A DNA stretch of 64,000 bases from Methylococcaceae bacterium UBA662 (GCA_002299425.1 DBNW01000079.1:5751-69750), one strand, 5' to 3'. Shown: positions 46,775 through 55,550, counted from the first letter of the stretch. Notes: generated by a model from the letters alone, not told the origin. A program made the numbers and translations.

Positions 46775-47012
46775 GACGTTACGCACTGAGCCGCACCGAT
46801 TGTGCTGATACACTCGCAGCATCTGGCGCAGCGGCTCGTTTTTAGTGACGGCACACTGTGGCGTTTGACCTGACGGGTTTGCACATCGCAAAACGGCAAG
46901 TCTTTAGGTACCATCTTAAACGCCACCGGAATATCGACACCGTCTGCGACGTACAGGCAGTTGAGACTATGGCGATTATTCTATGCCTGTATCCGCCGCA
47001 GTGCGTAACATC
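46775..47012. mobile_element. Decayed insertion-sequence remnant with inverted terminal repeats
   Basis: A 238-base segment lies between two imperfect inverted ends. Both ends contain the 11-base core GTTACGCACTG (46778-46788 on the plus strand, 46999-47009 on the minus strand), and about 17 of 21 bases match when extended. Inside, the minus strand carries a broken transposase fragment. The element is far too short to be functional. No clear target duplication is visible. It fills most of the 487-base gap between the cytochrome c4 and hvfA starts; the rest of that gap holds their promoters. Confidence 0.6.
46788..46978 (-). pseudogene. Fragment of a DDE (IS4-superfamily-like) transposase
   Basis: Reading the minus strand from about 46978 gives LNCLYVADGVDIPVAFKMV and then PKDLPFCDVQTRQVKRHS. 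After a one-base shift it continues as VTKNEPLRQMLRVYQHNR. This order (LNCLY, IPVAF, CDVxTRxxKR, TKNEx-RxML) is the pattern of a common group of DDE transposases, covering the middle of the protein near the second acidic region. The frame is preceded by a stop and interrupted by a frameshift, and both ends of the protein are missing. The family is assigned from remembered motif patterns, not a search. Confidence 0.6.
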
Positions 47013-47022
47013 AGATACTCAG

Positions 47023-47050
47023 TTGAATTTTTTTATACCACGGGTATAGT
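47023..47050 (+). promoter_or_regulatory. Promoter and palindromic operator of the hvfABC operon
   Basis: A -35 box TTGAAT (47023-47028) and a -10 box TATAGT (47045-47050) are 16 bases apart, about 88 bases upstream of hvfA. A perfect 15-base palindrome, TATACC-ACG-GGTATA (47034-47048), covers the spacer and the -10 box, a position where a bound repressor would block RNA polymerase. The regulator is not encoded in the window. The -35 box begins only about 11-14 bases from the end of the insertion-sequence remnant. Confidence 0.55.
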
Positions 47051-47137
47051 GACACCCGACCTCTTCACTCACCCAGAATTTTGTCCCAGCCTCCTAAGGC
47101 AAAATGTTTTATCACCCTACCTTTTAGGAATATGACC

Positions 47138-47602
47138 ATGAAAAAATGTAATAAACCCCCTTTGGCTGCCGCGATGGGTGCGGCTGTGATTGCTGCCTTT
47201 TCTATGCCTTCGGTAAATGCAGAAGCCAACCCCTTTGGCATGACTGAGCTTTCCAGCGGTTACATGCACATGGCCGAAGCAGGCAAGACCGGCGAGATGG
47301 CGTGCGGCGCATCCATGAACATGGAAAAACCGATGAACAAAGCCGCAGAAGGAGCTTGTGCCGGGGCCAAGAAAACCGAGGTGCAGCCTGCACCTGCCGC
47401 TAAAACCGCTGAGGGTAAATGCGGTGAAGGTCAGTGTGGGGCCATGATGGAAGGAGGCAAGATGAAAAAAGACATGGAAGGCTCCTGCGGCGCAATGATG
47501 AAAGGCATGGAAGGTGCCTGTGGGGCCATGGGAAAAACGGCAACTGAACAACCCCCCACTGCTGAAAAACACACTGCTCCAGCCGACCACGCAACGGAAT
47601 AA
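47138..47602 (+). CDS. hvfA: HvfA-like secreted Cys/Met-rich precursor peptide (bufferin-type)
   Basis: The precursor of a probable copper-binding modified peptide. The start at 47138 follows AGGA by eight bases; the ATG at 47132 is too close. A signal peptide ends at about residue 28 (VNA/EANPF), followed by the family segment NPFGMTELSSGYMHMAEAG. The mature part has six cysteines: C56 (EMACG), C74 (EGACA), C95 (EGKCG), C100 (EGQCG), C117 (EGSCG) and C128 (EGACG), plus many methionines close to the cysteines (GAMMEGG, GAMMKGM). EGKCG-type motifs are converted to oxazolone/thioamide copper ligands in the Haemophilus homologue. The genes for the modifying enzymes follow directly. Confidence 0.87.
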   Translation: MKKCNKPPLAAAMGAAVIAAFSMPSVNAEANPFGMTELSSGYMHMAEAGKTGEMACGASMNMEKPMNKAAEGACAGAKKTEVQPAPAAKTAEGKCGEGQCGAMMEGGKMKKDMEGSCGAMMKGMEGACGAMGKTATEQPPTAEKHTAPADHATE

Positions 47603-47631
47603 CGTGCCTTAACACCCGCTCAACAGGGATC

Positions 47632-47677
47632 GCCGGGGGGGGGCATTAACCCCCTTAGCGGCCAAAACGGTTTTTTT
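47632..47677 (+). terminator. Hairpin and T-run between hvfA and hvfB (probable attenuator)
   Basis: A tract of nine G residues (47635-47643) pairs through GGGGG with CCCCC (47650-47654) around the loop CATTAA, and outer bases GCCG (47632-47635) can pair with CGGC (47659-47662). A run of seven T residues follows at 47671-47677, after an eight-base gap. The gap makes it a weak terminator, which would suit partial read-through from the abundant precursor to its catalytic enzymes. Confidence 0.45.
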
Positions 47678-47688
47678 AAGGTGTGCCG

Positions 47689-48537
47689 ATGAATCCAGTG
47701 CAAAATCATTTAAACGGTGCCGGCCTTGGCTTGAGGCGTTGTTTTTTAAGTCAAATCGTGGACAATCCGCCGGAACTAGGGTTTTATGAAATCGCCCCGG
47801 AAAATTGGATCGGCATGGGCGGAAAACTCGGTAAACAGTTCCGCGCCATGACCGAACGCTTTGATTTTGTTTGTCACGGCTTATCTTTGTCGTTAGGCAG
47901 CACCGACCCATTAGATGAGCCGTTCGTCCTAGCGGTCAAGCATTTTATGCAAGAGCATCGCATCAAAGGGTACAGCGAGCATTTAAGCTATTGCAGCCAG
48001 GGTGGGCATTTGTACGATTTGCTACCCATGCCGTTTACCGCAGAAGCGGCCCAACATGTTGCCCACCGCATACGGCGAGTTCAGGACCTACTGGAACAAA
48101 AAATTGCCTTGGAAAACATTTCCTACTATGCCGCCCCAGGGCAAGAAATGACGGAAATCGACTTTTTCAACGCCGTTGTCACAGAAGCTGATTGCGATGT
48201 GTTGCTTGACATCAACAACATTTACGTTAACAGCGTCAATCAGGGCTACGAAGCCGAAGCCTTTTTAAAAGCCATGCCGGCCAGTCGCATCCGCTATGCT
48301 CATGTCGCAGGACATTATGTCGAAGCCGAAGATTTTTTGGTGGACACCCACGGCGGTGCCGTGATCGATCCCGTTTGGAAGCTGTTGGCCAAGGCTTACG
48401 AATGGTTTGGCGTATTTCCAACGTTGCTGGAACGAGACTTTAACATTCCGGCACTGCCGGAATTGCTGCGGGAAGTCGACACCATCAAGACCATTCAAAA
48501 CGCTTGGCAACGCTATCATGTTCGACAATCCGCGTAG
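47689..48537 (+). CDS. hvfB: HvfB-like multinuclear non-heme iron oxidase (DUF692/MNIO)
   Basis: A TIM-barrel enzyme that modifies cysteines of the HvfA precursor using a two- or three-iron centre. Likely metal ligands are visible in family positions: H63 (CHGLSLSLG), H98 with E97 (YSEHLSYC), E142 (ALENISYY), D174 and N177 (LLDINNIYVN), H205/H209 (HVAGH), H221 (DTHGGA) and E248 (LLERD). The start at 47689 follows an AAGGTG ribosome site by six bases. The 282-residue length is normal. The ligand assignment is by analogy with solved DUF692 proteins. Confidence 0.92.
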   Translation: MNPVQNHLNGAGLGLRRCFLSQIVDNPPELGFYEIAPENWIGMGGKLGKQFRAMTERFDFVCHGLSLSLGSTDPLDEPFVLAVKHFMQEHRIKGYSEHLSYCSQGGHLYDLLPMPFTAEAAQHVAHRIRRVQDLLEQKIALENISYYAAPGQEMTEIDFFNAVVTEADCDVLLDINNIYVNSVNQGYEAEAFLKAMPASRIRYAHVAGHYVEAEDFLVDTHGGAVIDPVWKLLAKAYEWFGVFPTLLERDFNIPALPELLREVDTIKTIQNAWQRYHVRQSA

Positions 48538-49297
48538 TAACCCGGTACCGGTAGGTTTTGCGGCTAAACAGCGCGAATTTGCCGCTTATATCCGAGATCC
48601 GGTTAAAAATCCTGCCCCAGCGGGTGCCCCGGCTCAACGCATAGCGGTGTATCGGGAATTGTTTTTTAACAACATCAATAATTTTTTAGCCAGCAGTTTT
48701 CCGGTAATCCGAACCCTTCTGGACGACCGGCAATGGGTTGAATTGGTACAGGATTTTTACGCCCAACACGTTAGTAAATCGCCGTATTTTGCAAAAATAC
48801 CGGAAGAGTTTATCGCTTTTTTGCAAGCAGAGCGGGTTGCCCCGGATGATTTGCCATTTTTGTTGGAATTAGCGCATTACGAATGGGTGGAAATGGCGTT
48901 GTCGATTGCGACAGCAGAGCCGGTGGTCCAGGTTGCTCCGCCGAGTGCCTTAGCAGACCGGCTCATAACGCTTTCGCCGTTGGCCTGGCCCTTGGCCTAT
49001 GAATACCCGGTACATAAAATAGCACCCGATTATTTGCCCGTTCAGCCGCCCGCCTCCGCCACATTTTTGGTGGTTTACCGAGACGTAGCCGATGACGTAC
49101 ATTTTTTCGAGGTCACGCCTTTAACGTACCGCTTGTTGACAATGGTCGAGTCCTTGCAGCCTGTGCTTGCTGAAGCGTGCCTAAGGCGTTTGTGCAGTGA
49201 ATCTGCCCCTGTAGACCCTGCGGCTTTTATCGATGCCGGCAAATCCTTGCTGGGTGAGCTGGTGGAAAAGGGAATTATTGTTGTAGAAGAGGTGTGA
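48518..49297 (+). CDS. hvfC: HvfC-like partner protein (DUF2063)
   Basis: The usual partner of DUF692 oxidases; it is thought to present the precursor's leader to HvfB. The N-terminal DUF2063 domain spans ~10-100 (QREFAAYIRDP, IAVYRELFFNNINNFLASSF) and the C-terminal half resembles a RiPP recognition-type winged domain. The name 'putative DNA-binding domain' is historical. ATG 48518 overlaps the hvfB end by 20 bases and gives 259 residues, so the two proteins are coupled. The longer frame upstream is an out-of-frame shadow of hvfB. Confidence 0.9.
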   Translation: MFDNPRSNPVPVGFAAKQREFAAYIRDPVKNPAPAGAPAQRIAVYRELFFNNINNFLASSFPVIRTLLDDRQWVELVQDFYAQHVSKSPYFAKIPEEFIAFLQAERVAPDDLPFLLELAHYEWVEMALSIATAEPVVQVAPPSALADRLITLSPLAWPLAYEYPVHKIAPDYLPVQPPASATFLVVYRDVADDVHFFEVTPLTYRLLTMVESLQPVLAEACLRRLCSESAPVDPAAFIDAGKSLLGELVEKGIIVVEEV

Positions 49298-49364
49298 TTT
49301 CTACTTTCTAAACCGGGACAGACTTTTGTCCTGCTAAACGCAACCTAAAAAACAGGTGAAGACA

Positions 49365-49718
49365 ATGACGCATAAAGCAATAGCCACTGTGCTGGCAATC
49401 GCCGTTTCATACGCGGTTCATGCAGAAAGCCCGGCAACGGCCAATCCTGCATCCGCTAATGCTGCGGTGCCGGTGGCCACACAGGATGCGGGCAAATTGC
49501 CCCAAAATCATGGCAAGCGGCTGGACAAAGTGGCCCAAGAATTGGGTTTAAGCGCAGAGCAAAAAGCTAAAATGGCAGCGATTATTGAAGAAAAACACCA
49601 GAAAATAAAAGCTCTGCATGAAGAATCCCGAGCTAAGCTAAAAACCGTGTTGACCCCTGAGCAGTTTGTAAAATTGGATGCCATGCATCCGTACAGACGT
49701 CACGGCAAAGTTGAATAA
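49365..49718 (+). CDS. Small periplasmic LTXXQ/CpxP-Spy-like protein
   Basis: A 117-residue exported protein with a signal peptide (cleavage after ~residue 20, VHA), a low-complexity Ala/Pro linker, and a helical hairpin with two copies of the LTxxQ-type motif (LGLSAEQKAKM at ~60 and VLTPEQFVKLDAM at ~98). This is the fold of CpxP/Spy periplasmic stress chaperones and metal sensors. It begins 67 bases after hvfC with an AGGTG ribosome site and no terminator between, so it may belong to the hvf operon. DoxX-type HvfD is not present. Confidence 0.8.
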   Translation: MTHKAIATVLAIAVSYAVHAESPATANPASANAAVPVATQDAGKLPQNHGKRLDKVAQELGLSAEQKAKMAAIIEEKHQKIKALHEESRAKLKTVLTPEQFVKLDAMHPYRRHGKVE

Positions 49719-49825
49719 ACCCTACGGCGGGTTCAAGGCTGATGCCGCACTGCGTTAAGGTTTCATGATTGCCGAAAGGCCGGTCAATCCTCATGCGGCC
49801 TTCAGTGCAAGGCGTTGAAAAGGGC

Positions 49826-50857
49826 TTAAGGGTACAGCGCCACGGTTTTCAGACCGCAGTCCTCCGCTAAGCCGAACATCAAGTTCATCGCCTGCACCGC
49901 CTGCCCCGAAGCCCCTTTCACCAGGTTGTCAATCACTGACAACACCACGACGGTATTCCCGTGTTGCGGTCTGTGTACGGCGATTTGACAACGGTTGCTG
50001 CCGCGTACATGGCGGGTGTCGGCGTGGTCACCTTCTGGCAACACATCTACGAATACTTCGTTTGCGTACCTGTCTTCGTACAAGGCCTGTAAATTTCCGG
50101 CATGGGCACTTAACTGTGCGTACAGCGTTGCATGGATGCCGCGGATCATTGGTGTCAAATGCGGTACAAACGTTAAGCCGACTGGCATTCCTGCTGCCTT
50201 CGCTAAGCCTTGGCGAATTTCTGGCAAGTGTCGGTGGCCGGCCACAGCATAAGCCTTGAAGCTTTCCCCGGTTTCGCTCATTAAGGTGGCCAATTCCGCT
50301 TTGCGGCCCGCTCCACTAACCCCGGATTTGACATCGGCGATTAGGTTCTGGTTGTCAACCCAGCCTTGTTCAAGCAAAGGCAACAGGCCTAGTTGCACGG
50401 CGGTAGGATAGCAACCTGGGCAGGCTACTAGGCGCGCCTGCCGGATGGCTTCGCGGTTGATTTCCGGCAGTCCGTACACGGCTTCTTTAAGTAATTCTGG
50501 GCAGGCATGTTCTAGGCCGTACCAACGCTGCCATTGCGCGGCATCTTCTAATCTAAAGTCAGCAGACAAGTCCAGCACTTTCACGCCACAGGCCAGCAAT
50601 TTCCCGACTGACAGCATTGCCGTGCCGTGGGGCGTAGCGAAAAATACCACATCGCACGCGGCTAATGCAGTGAGGTCTGGGGCAGTGAACTCGGTTTCAC
50701 AATAGCCCCGCAAACTGGGGTAAACCGCATCCACCCGCTTGCCTGAGTCGGTGCGTGAGGTAACCACAGCAATGTGTGTTTCGGGGTGCAATGCCAAAAT
50801 TCGTAATAATTCTACCCCGGTATAGCCGGTGCCACCGACGATGCCTGCTTTGATCAT
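49826..50857 (-). CDS. argC: N-acetyl-gamma-glutamyl-phosphate reductase
   Basis: Third step of arginine synthesis: NADPH-dependent reduction of N-acetylglutamyl phosphate. The Rossmann motif [17 protein letters not shown] is at the N-terminus and the catalytic cysteine is in [18 protein letters not shown] (~residue 148). A C-terminal [20 protein letters not shown] helix ([16 protein letters not shown]) is conserved. A GGGGAG ribosome site lies upstream. The length of 343 residues is normal. It is not linked to other arg genes here. Confidence 0.97.
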   Translation of the reverse strand: MIKAGIVGGTGYTGVELLRILALHPETHIAVVTSRTDSGKRVDAVYPSLRGYCETEFTAPDLTALAACDVVFFATPHGTAMLSVGKLLACGVKVLDLSADFRLEDAAQWQRWYGLEHACPELLKEAVYGLPEINREAIRQARLVACPGCYPTAVQLGLLPLLEQGWVDNQNLIADVKSGVSGAGRKAELATLMSETGESFKAYAVAGHRHLPEIRQGLAKAAGMPVGLTFVPHLTPMIRGIHATLYAQLSAHAGNLQALYEDRYANEVFVDVLPEGDHADTRHVRGSNRCQIAVHRPQHGNTVVVLSVIDNLVKGASGQAVQAMNLMFGLAEDCGLKTVALYP

Positions 50858-50937
50858 GCGTTTAACATCTCCCCTTAAAAACGGATAGTGCCTACTTGTG
50901 CGCGGGTACTTGTGCAGGTTGTTTGGTTGTCGGCTAC

Positions 50938-52311
50938 TTAGTCTGCCAGCATTGCCAGCAAGTCTGCCGTCTTAGCCTGCATTAACGTGCGATTGCCCCG
51001 GGCTTCGACATTCAAGCGCACCAAAGGCTCGGTGTTAGAGCAGCGCAAGTTGAACCGCCAGTCGGCAAACTCCATGCCCAGACCGTCAGTAACATCGACG
51101 GTTATGGCGGTGTCGGCGTAATACCGGCGGACTTTCTCCAGCACCGTGGCAGGGCGGGCGATGACGCGGTTGATTTCACCGCTGGCGGGGAAAGCCTCTA
51201 TGCGATCAGCCACCAGTTGCGACACTGTTTTGCCGCTGTCGCCCATTAAGGCCGCCACCAGCAGCCAGGGTATCATGCCGCTGTCGCAATAAGAAAAATC
51301 GCGAAAATAGTGGTGTGCACTCATTTCGCCGCCGTAAACCGCATCTTCTAAGCGCATGCGTTCCTTGATGAAGGCGTGGCCAGTTTTGCTTTGGATGGGG
51401 ATGCCGCCTAGGCCCGAGACCAAGTCGATAGTGTTCCAAGTCAAGCGCGGGTCGTGGACGATTTTGGCACCCGGGAAGCGCTTTAAAAAGGCCGTTGCCA
51501 GCAACCCGACGATGTAATAGCCTTCAATGAAATGGCCGCATTCATCAAACAAAAAGCAGCGGTCGAAATCGCCGTCCCAGGCGATACCTAAATCGGCCCC
51601 GTGCTGGATGATGGCGGCGGCAGTGCTGCCTCGGTTTTCTGGCAACAGCGGGTTAGGGATGCCGTTGGGGAAATGGCCGTCCGGTTCATGGTGAATTTTG
51701 ATGAACTCAAACATCGGCAAGGCCGCTTCCAATGAGTCGATAACATGCCCGGCCGCGCCATTGCCGGCGTTGACCACGATTTTTAACGGCCTTAACCGGT
51801 GGGTGTCGATATAGCTTAGCAAGTGCTGGGTATAGGCGTCGGCGATATCCACCCGAACGGTGCGGCCGGGTTGACTGGCTGGTGCGCTAAATGCGTTGCT
51901 CTCGGCCAATTGTTGGATGTCCTGTAAGCCGGTGTCGCCGCTAATCGGTTTGCTGGACTCGCGTACCAGCTTCATGCCGTTGTAGTCTTTTGGATTGTGG
52001 CTGGCGGTGACCATAATGCCGCCGTCCATGGCTTGGCCGTAGGCCTGGTAGGCGAAGGTGGCAAAATAGACCTCTTCGGTGCCGCACAGACCGATGTCGT
52101 ACACGGTCACGCCGGCGTCGGTCAATCCGCACGATACGGCAGTCGCTATTTCGTCGCTGGACAGGCGGATGTCTCTGCCCACAACGACCGCCTGCGGGCG
52201 AATTTTTTCGGCGTAGGCACGGCCTATACGGTAAGCGATGTCGGTGTTGAGTTCGTCGGGAATGCGACCGCGTATGTCGTAGGCTTTAAAGCAGGTGAGC
52301 GTTTCGGTCAT
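50938..52311 (-). CDS. Phosphomannomutase/phosphoglucomutase (AlgC/ManB type)
   Basis: Interconverts hexose 1- and 6-phosphates for lipopolysaccharide and exopolysaccharide precursors. The catalytic phosphoserine is in [17 protein letters not shown] (~residue 104), the magnesium-binding loop is [12 protein letters not shown] (~242), the sugar-binding loop is [13 protein letters not shown] (~325) and the phosphate-binding loop is [15 protein letters not shown] (~425). The 457-residue length fits the alpha-phosphohexomutase group. Substrate preference between mannose and glucose cannot be settled from sequence. Confidence 0.93.
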   Translation of the reverse strand: MTETLTCFKAYDIRGRIPDELNTDIAYRIGRAYAEKIRPQAVVVGRDIRLSSDEIATAVSCGLTDAGVTVYDIGLCGTEEVYFATFAYQAYGQAMDGGIMVTASHNPKDYNGMKLVRESSKPISGDTGLQDIQQLAESNAFSAPASQPGRTVRVDIADAYTQHLLSYIDTHRLRPLKIVVNAGNGAAGHVIDSLEAALPMFEFIKIHHEPDGHFPNGIPNPLLPENRGSTAAAIIQHGADLGIAWDGDFDRCFLFDECGHFIEGYYIVGLLATAFLKRFPGAKIVHDPRLTWNTIDLVSGLGGIPIQSKTGHAFIKERMRLEDAVYGGEMSAHHYFRDFSYCDSGMIPWLLVAALMGDSGKTVSQLVADRIEAFPASGEINRVIARPATVLEKVRRYYADTAITVDVTDGLGMEFADWRFNLRCSNTEPLVRLNVEARGNRTLMQAKTADLLAMLAD

Positions 52312-52383
52312 GAGCGTGTCACAGTGGTTGGCTTAAAAGCTCCCCAGCTTATCAGAAATAATCCAGCCACCCCAACACCGTGT

Positions 52384-52413
52384 TTGTGTGACCGTACAAT
52401 AAAACGCTATGAT
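52384..52413 (+). promoter_or_regulatory. Probable sigma-70 promoter of lipB-lipA
   Basis: A -35-like TTGTGT (52384-52389) and a -10 TATGAT (52408-52413) are separated by 18 bases, 84 bases upstream of lipB, in the divergent gap with the phosphomannomutase gene. Confidence 0.5.
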
Positions 52414-52496
52414 GACGACCCGGGAAGTTTCGTTTTTGCTTTAGCCTGCAGAACAGGGTGCTTAACTTTTTTCAATAATTTGGCAGGTTTAGGCAC

Positions 52497-53099
52497 ATGT
52501 TAGTCAAGCGTTTAGGCAGGCAGCCTTACTGGCCGGTTTGGCAAGCCATGCGGGATTTTACCTTGGCCCGTCAGCCAGAAACCCCAGACCAGGTCTGGAC
52601 AACCGAACACCCGGCTGTTTACACCTTAGGGCTGAATGGCAAGCATGAGCATCTGTTGGCCATTGACGGTGACATTCCGGTGTTACAAACGGACCGAGGC
52701 GGCCAGGTGACGTACCACGGCCCGGGCCAAGTGGTGCTTTATGTTTTGTTTGATATTAAGCGCTTAGGAATCAATACTCGGCAATTGGTGACGTTGCTGG
52801 AACAGGCGATGATTACCGCGCTGGCCGACGTGGGCATAGCCGCATCCGCTCGGGCTGATGCGCCGGGTGTTTATGTGGACGGCGCAAAAATCGGCGCCAT
52901 TGGCCTTAGAATAAAAAATCAGTGCAGTTACCACGGTCTGAGTCTGAACAACCGCATGGACTTGAACCCCTTCAAGGCAATCAACCCTTGCGGTTACAGC
53001 GGCCTTAACGTGACACAACTGGCCGATTTAGGTGTCAGTGTCACCAATGAGGCACTGGCCGAGGCATTGATTGCCGCTATCATTGGGCAAATTAAATGA
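52497..53099 (+). CDS. lipB: Octanoyl-[ACP]:protein N-octanoyltransferase
   Basis: Transfers octanoate from acyl carrier protein to lipoyl domains. The substrate pocket [20 protein letters not shown] is at residues ~65-85, followed by [19 protein letters not shown] (~133), which holds the catalytic lysine, and the cysteine in NPCGYSGL (~163). The stop overlaps the lipA start (ATGA), so the two act as an operon. The length of 200 residues is normal. Confidence 0.97.
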   Translation: MLVKRLGRQPYWPVWQAMRDFTLARQPETPDQVWTTEHPAVYTLGLNGKHEHLLAIDGDIPVLQTDRGGQVTYHGPGQVVLYVLFDIKRLGINTRQLVTLLEQAMITALADVGIAASARADAPGVYVDGAKIGAIGLRIKNQCSYHGLSLNNRMDLNPFKAINPCGYSGLNVTQLADLGVSVTNEALAEALIAAIIGQIK

Positions 53100-54058
53100 G
53101 CTATCAAGCACCTTCGCGTTTTACCCCTGAATCCCATCAACGCAACAGCGAAAAACTGGCGCGGATTCCCATTAAAGTTGAACAAACCGAGACCGTGCTT
53201 AGAAAGCCGGATTGGATACGCGCAAAACTCGGCAACAGTCCAGAAGTCATGCGTATTAAGCAAGTGCTCCGCGAACACCGCTTGCACAGTGTGTGCGAGG
53301 AGGCCGCGTGTCCGAATTTGGGGGAGTGTTTCCAGCACGGTACCGCCACCTTCATGATTATGGGCGATTTATGCACTCGCCGTTGTCCGTTTTGTGATGT
53401 CGCCCACGGCAAACCGCTGCCTTTAGACAAGGCAGAACCGCAGCGTTTAGCCGCTGCCATTGCCGCGATGGCTTTAAACTATGTGGTGATTACGTCGGTG
53501 AACAGGGACGACTTGCGCGATGGCGGTGCGGCACATTTTGCTGACTGTATTGCACAAATCCGCAACCTGACACCGGCGACTAAAATAGAAATTCTGGTAC
53601 CTGATTTTCGAGGGCGTCTGGACCAGGCGGTCGATATTTTGGCCGGGCAGCCTTGTGATGTGTTTAATCATAATCTGGAAACCGTACCTAGACTGTATAA
53701 ACAAGTCCGTCCCGGGGCGGATTACCAAGGCTCATTAGCCTTGTTGGCAAAGTTTCATCAAGCGTGTCCGACGGTACCGACTAAATCGGGCTTGATGTTA
53801 GGACTGGGCGAAGAACCGGAAGAAGTGGGTCAGGTGATGCAAAATTTGCTCGGTAACGGCTGCTCCATGCTGACCTTAGGGCAATACTTGCAGCCGAGCC
53901 GAGCACACTTGCCGGTGCAGCAGTACATTAGCCCTGAACAATTTGTCGAATACGGCAAACAGGCTAAGGCCCTAGGCTTTAAACAGGTGGCCAGCGGCCC
54001 GATGGTAAGGTCTTCCTACCACGCCGATCACCAAGCTCGGGCGGTCATTGGTGCTTAG
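53096..54058 (+). CDS. lipA: Lipoyl synthase
   Basis: A radical SAM enzyme that inserts two sulfur atoms into octanoyl groups. The auxiliary iron-sulfur cluster motif is [12 protein letters not shown] (CxxxxCxxxxxC, ~residue 64) and the radical SAM motif is [10 protein letters not shown] (CxxxCxxC, ~91). The C-terminal RSSYHAD serine ligand is present. The 320-residue length matches the family. Confidence 0.98.
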   Translation: MSYQAPSRFTPESHQRNSEKLARIPIKVEQTETVLRKPDWIRAKLGNSPEVMRIKQVLREHRLHSVCEEAACPNLGECFQHGTATFMIMGDLCTRRCPFCDVAHGKPLPLDKAEPQRLAAAIAAMALNYVVITSVNRDDLRDGGAAHFADCIAQIRNLTPATKIEILVPDFRGRLDQAVDILAGQPCDVFNHNLETVPRLYKQVRPGADYQGSLALLAKFHQACPTVPTKSGLMLGLGEEPEEVGQVMQNLLGNGCSMLTLGQYLQPSRAHLPVQQYISPEQFVEYGKQAKALGFKQVASGPMVRSSYHADHQARAVIGA

Positions 54059-54112
54059 AAGGCAGGTGGCAATACACGCTTTCGGCGTGAGTGTTAGGCT
54101 TCGGTTATGTGT

Positions 54113-54376
54113 CTAAGGTTTGAGCGGTTCTGGTACGGGAGCGATGGTTTGGCTTTTGGGCACGGATTTTTTTGCCGCCAACGCCAGCTCTTCAGTGTGG
54201 CGCCTGTTACCCTCGCCATAAAAAGTGAAAGACGCCATCACCAGCACCAAAGTGATGGAAAACACCAGAAAACGAGTCGGTTTCTCCAGAAAAAACAACG
54301 GCCATTTGGGTTTTATCATGCCAGAGATAAAAAACAACGCCGTAATTAGCATTAAATTGATAGCGAAAAGAACCAT
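54113..54376 (-). CDS. Small two-helix membrane protein, function unknown
   Basis: An 87-residue protein with two strongly hydrophobic segments (about residues 3-20 and 36-52) separated by a basic loop containing KPKWPLFF, then a charged C-terminal tail with Lys/Pro residues. I do not recognise a family. It lies convergent to lipA, 54 bases after its stop, and has reasonable codon use, so I judge it a real gene. Confidence 0.6.
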   Translation of the reverse strand: MVLFAINLMLITALFFISGMIKPKWPLFFLEKPTRFLVFSITLVLVMASFTFYGEGNRRHTEELALAAKKSVPKSQTIAPVPEPLKP

Positions 54377-54629
54377 AGATTTAGTACCTATTAAATAGTG
54401 AAATTTGCATTATTATAGCCAAGATGACTCTGGCTGCTTGGGTTGTTGGTGGTGCTGGTTAAGTACAGTATCCACATTTTGGCCCTGGTCTGCCGGCAAG
54501 GGTGGCTACAAGCGGTATTAGGCCCGCTCCGAGAGGGCGGACTGTAAGGTGTACCGCATTTGTTCGTTTTGACAATAGGTGCAGAAAAAATGTCGGGCGT
54601 TTTTCATCCTTAAACCGTAAGGGGGTATT

Positions 54630-55550
54630 GTGGTTGGTTTCGAATGGTTTGTTTTAGGGCTGCTGGTTTTTGCGGTGGTGTTTTTATTTATGAGTGTCAA
54701 ACCGGTGCCACAAGGCATGGAGTATACGGTGGAACGGTTTGGTAAATACACCGTCACGCTGACCCCAGGTTTGAACATTATCACCCCTGTCATCAACACG
54801 ATAGGCAAAAAAATACTGATGATGGAGCAGGTTATGGATGTTCCCTCGCAAGAGGTTATTACCAAAGACAATGCTATGGTGACAGTAGACGGCGTGATTT
54901 TTTACCAAATTATGGATGCCGCTAAAGCCGCCTACGAAGTTAGTAATTTGAATCTGGCTATCCTCAATCTGGTTATGACCAACATCCGCACCGTGATGGG
55001 ATCGATGGATTTGGATGAACTGCTGTCTCGCAGAGACGACATCAATGCCCGTTTGCTGGCCGTGGTGGATGATGCTACCACTCCCTGGGGTATTAAAGTT
55101 ACCCGTATTGAGATCAAGGACATCGCTCCTCCGAAAGACTTGGTTGAAGCAATGGGCAAGCAAATGAAAGCCGAGCGTCTGAAACGGGCCTCAATCCTTG
55201 AGGCGGAAGGCTTGCGTCAGGCTGAAATTTTGCGTGCCGAAGGTGCTCAACAAGCGGCTGTTTTGGAAGCAGAAGGCCGCAAAGAAGCCGCCTACCGCGA
55301 CGCTGATGCGCGGGAGCGACTGGCGCAGGCAGAGGCGCGGGCAACCTTGATGGTATCCGAGGCCATTGCTAATGGCGACATACAGGCTGTCAATTATTTC
55401 GTCGCCCAAAAATACGTCGAAGCGTTAAAAGAAGTTGCCTCGGCAAATAACAGTAAGTTAATTTTTATGCCATTGGAGGCGTCAGGGGTGATAGGCGCCT
55501 TAGGCGGCATCAGCGAATTGGTCAAAGCATCGGCCAAGACAGCAACTTGA
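54630..55550 (+). CDS. SPFH/Band 7 (stomatin-like, QmcA) membrane protein
   Basis: A membrane-microdomain scaffold protein. One N-terminal helix (residues ~5-25) is followed by the SPFH domain (~28-190, with [20 protein letters not shown]) and a long coiled coil rich in Ala/Glu (~195-265). The GTG start follows AAGGGGG by five bases. It forms a pair with the NfeD gene directly downstream, the classical partnership for this protein family. The 253 bases upstream hold one tiny minus-strand frame noted elsewhere. Confidence 0.9.
   Translation: MVGFEWFVLGLLVFAVVFLFMSVKPVPQGMEYTVERFGKYTVTLTPGLNIITPVINTIGKKILMMEQVMDVPSQEVITKDNAMVTVDGVIFYQIMDAAKAAYEVSNLNLAILNLVMTNIRTVMGSMDLDELLSRRDDINARLLAVVDDATTPWGIKVTRIEIKDIAPPKDLVEAMGKQMKAERLKRASILEAEGLRQAEILRAEGAQQAAVLEAEGRKEAAYRDADARERLAQAEARATLMVSEAIANGDIQAVNYFVAQKYVEALKEVASANNSKLIFMPLEASGVIGALGGISELVKASAKTAT

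Noticed and set aside
46858..47049. Plus-strand 63-codon frame between cytochrome c4 and hvfA
   Set aside because: It is the antisense of the transposase fragment and runs through the hvf promoter.
47117..47590. Minus-strand frame opposite hvfA, rich in His, Phe and Cys
   Set aside because: Its composition mirrors the GCC/ATG-rich codons of hvfA; no ribosome site and no known family.
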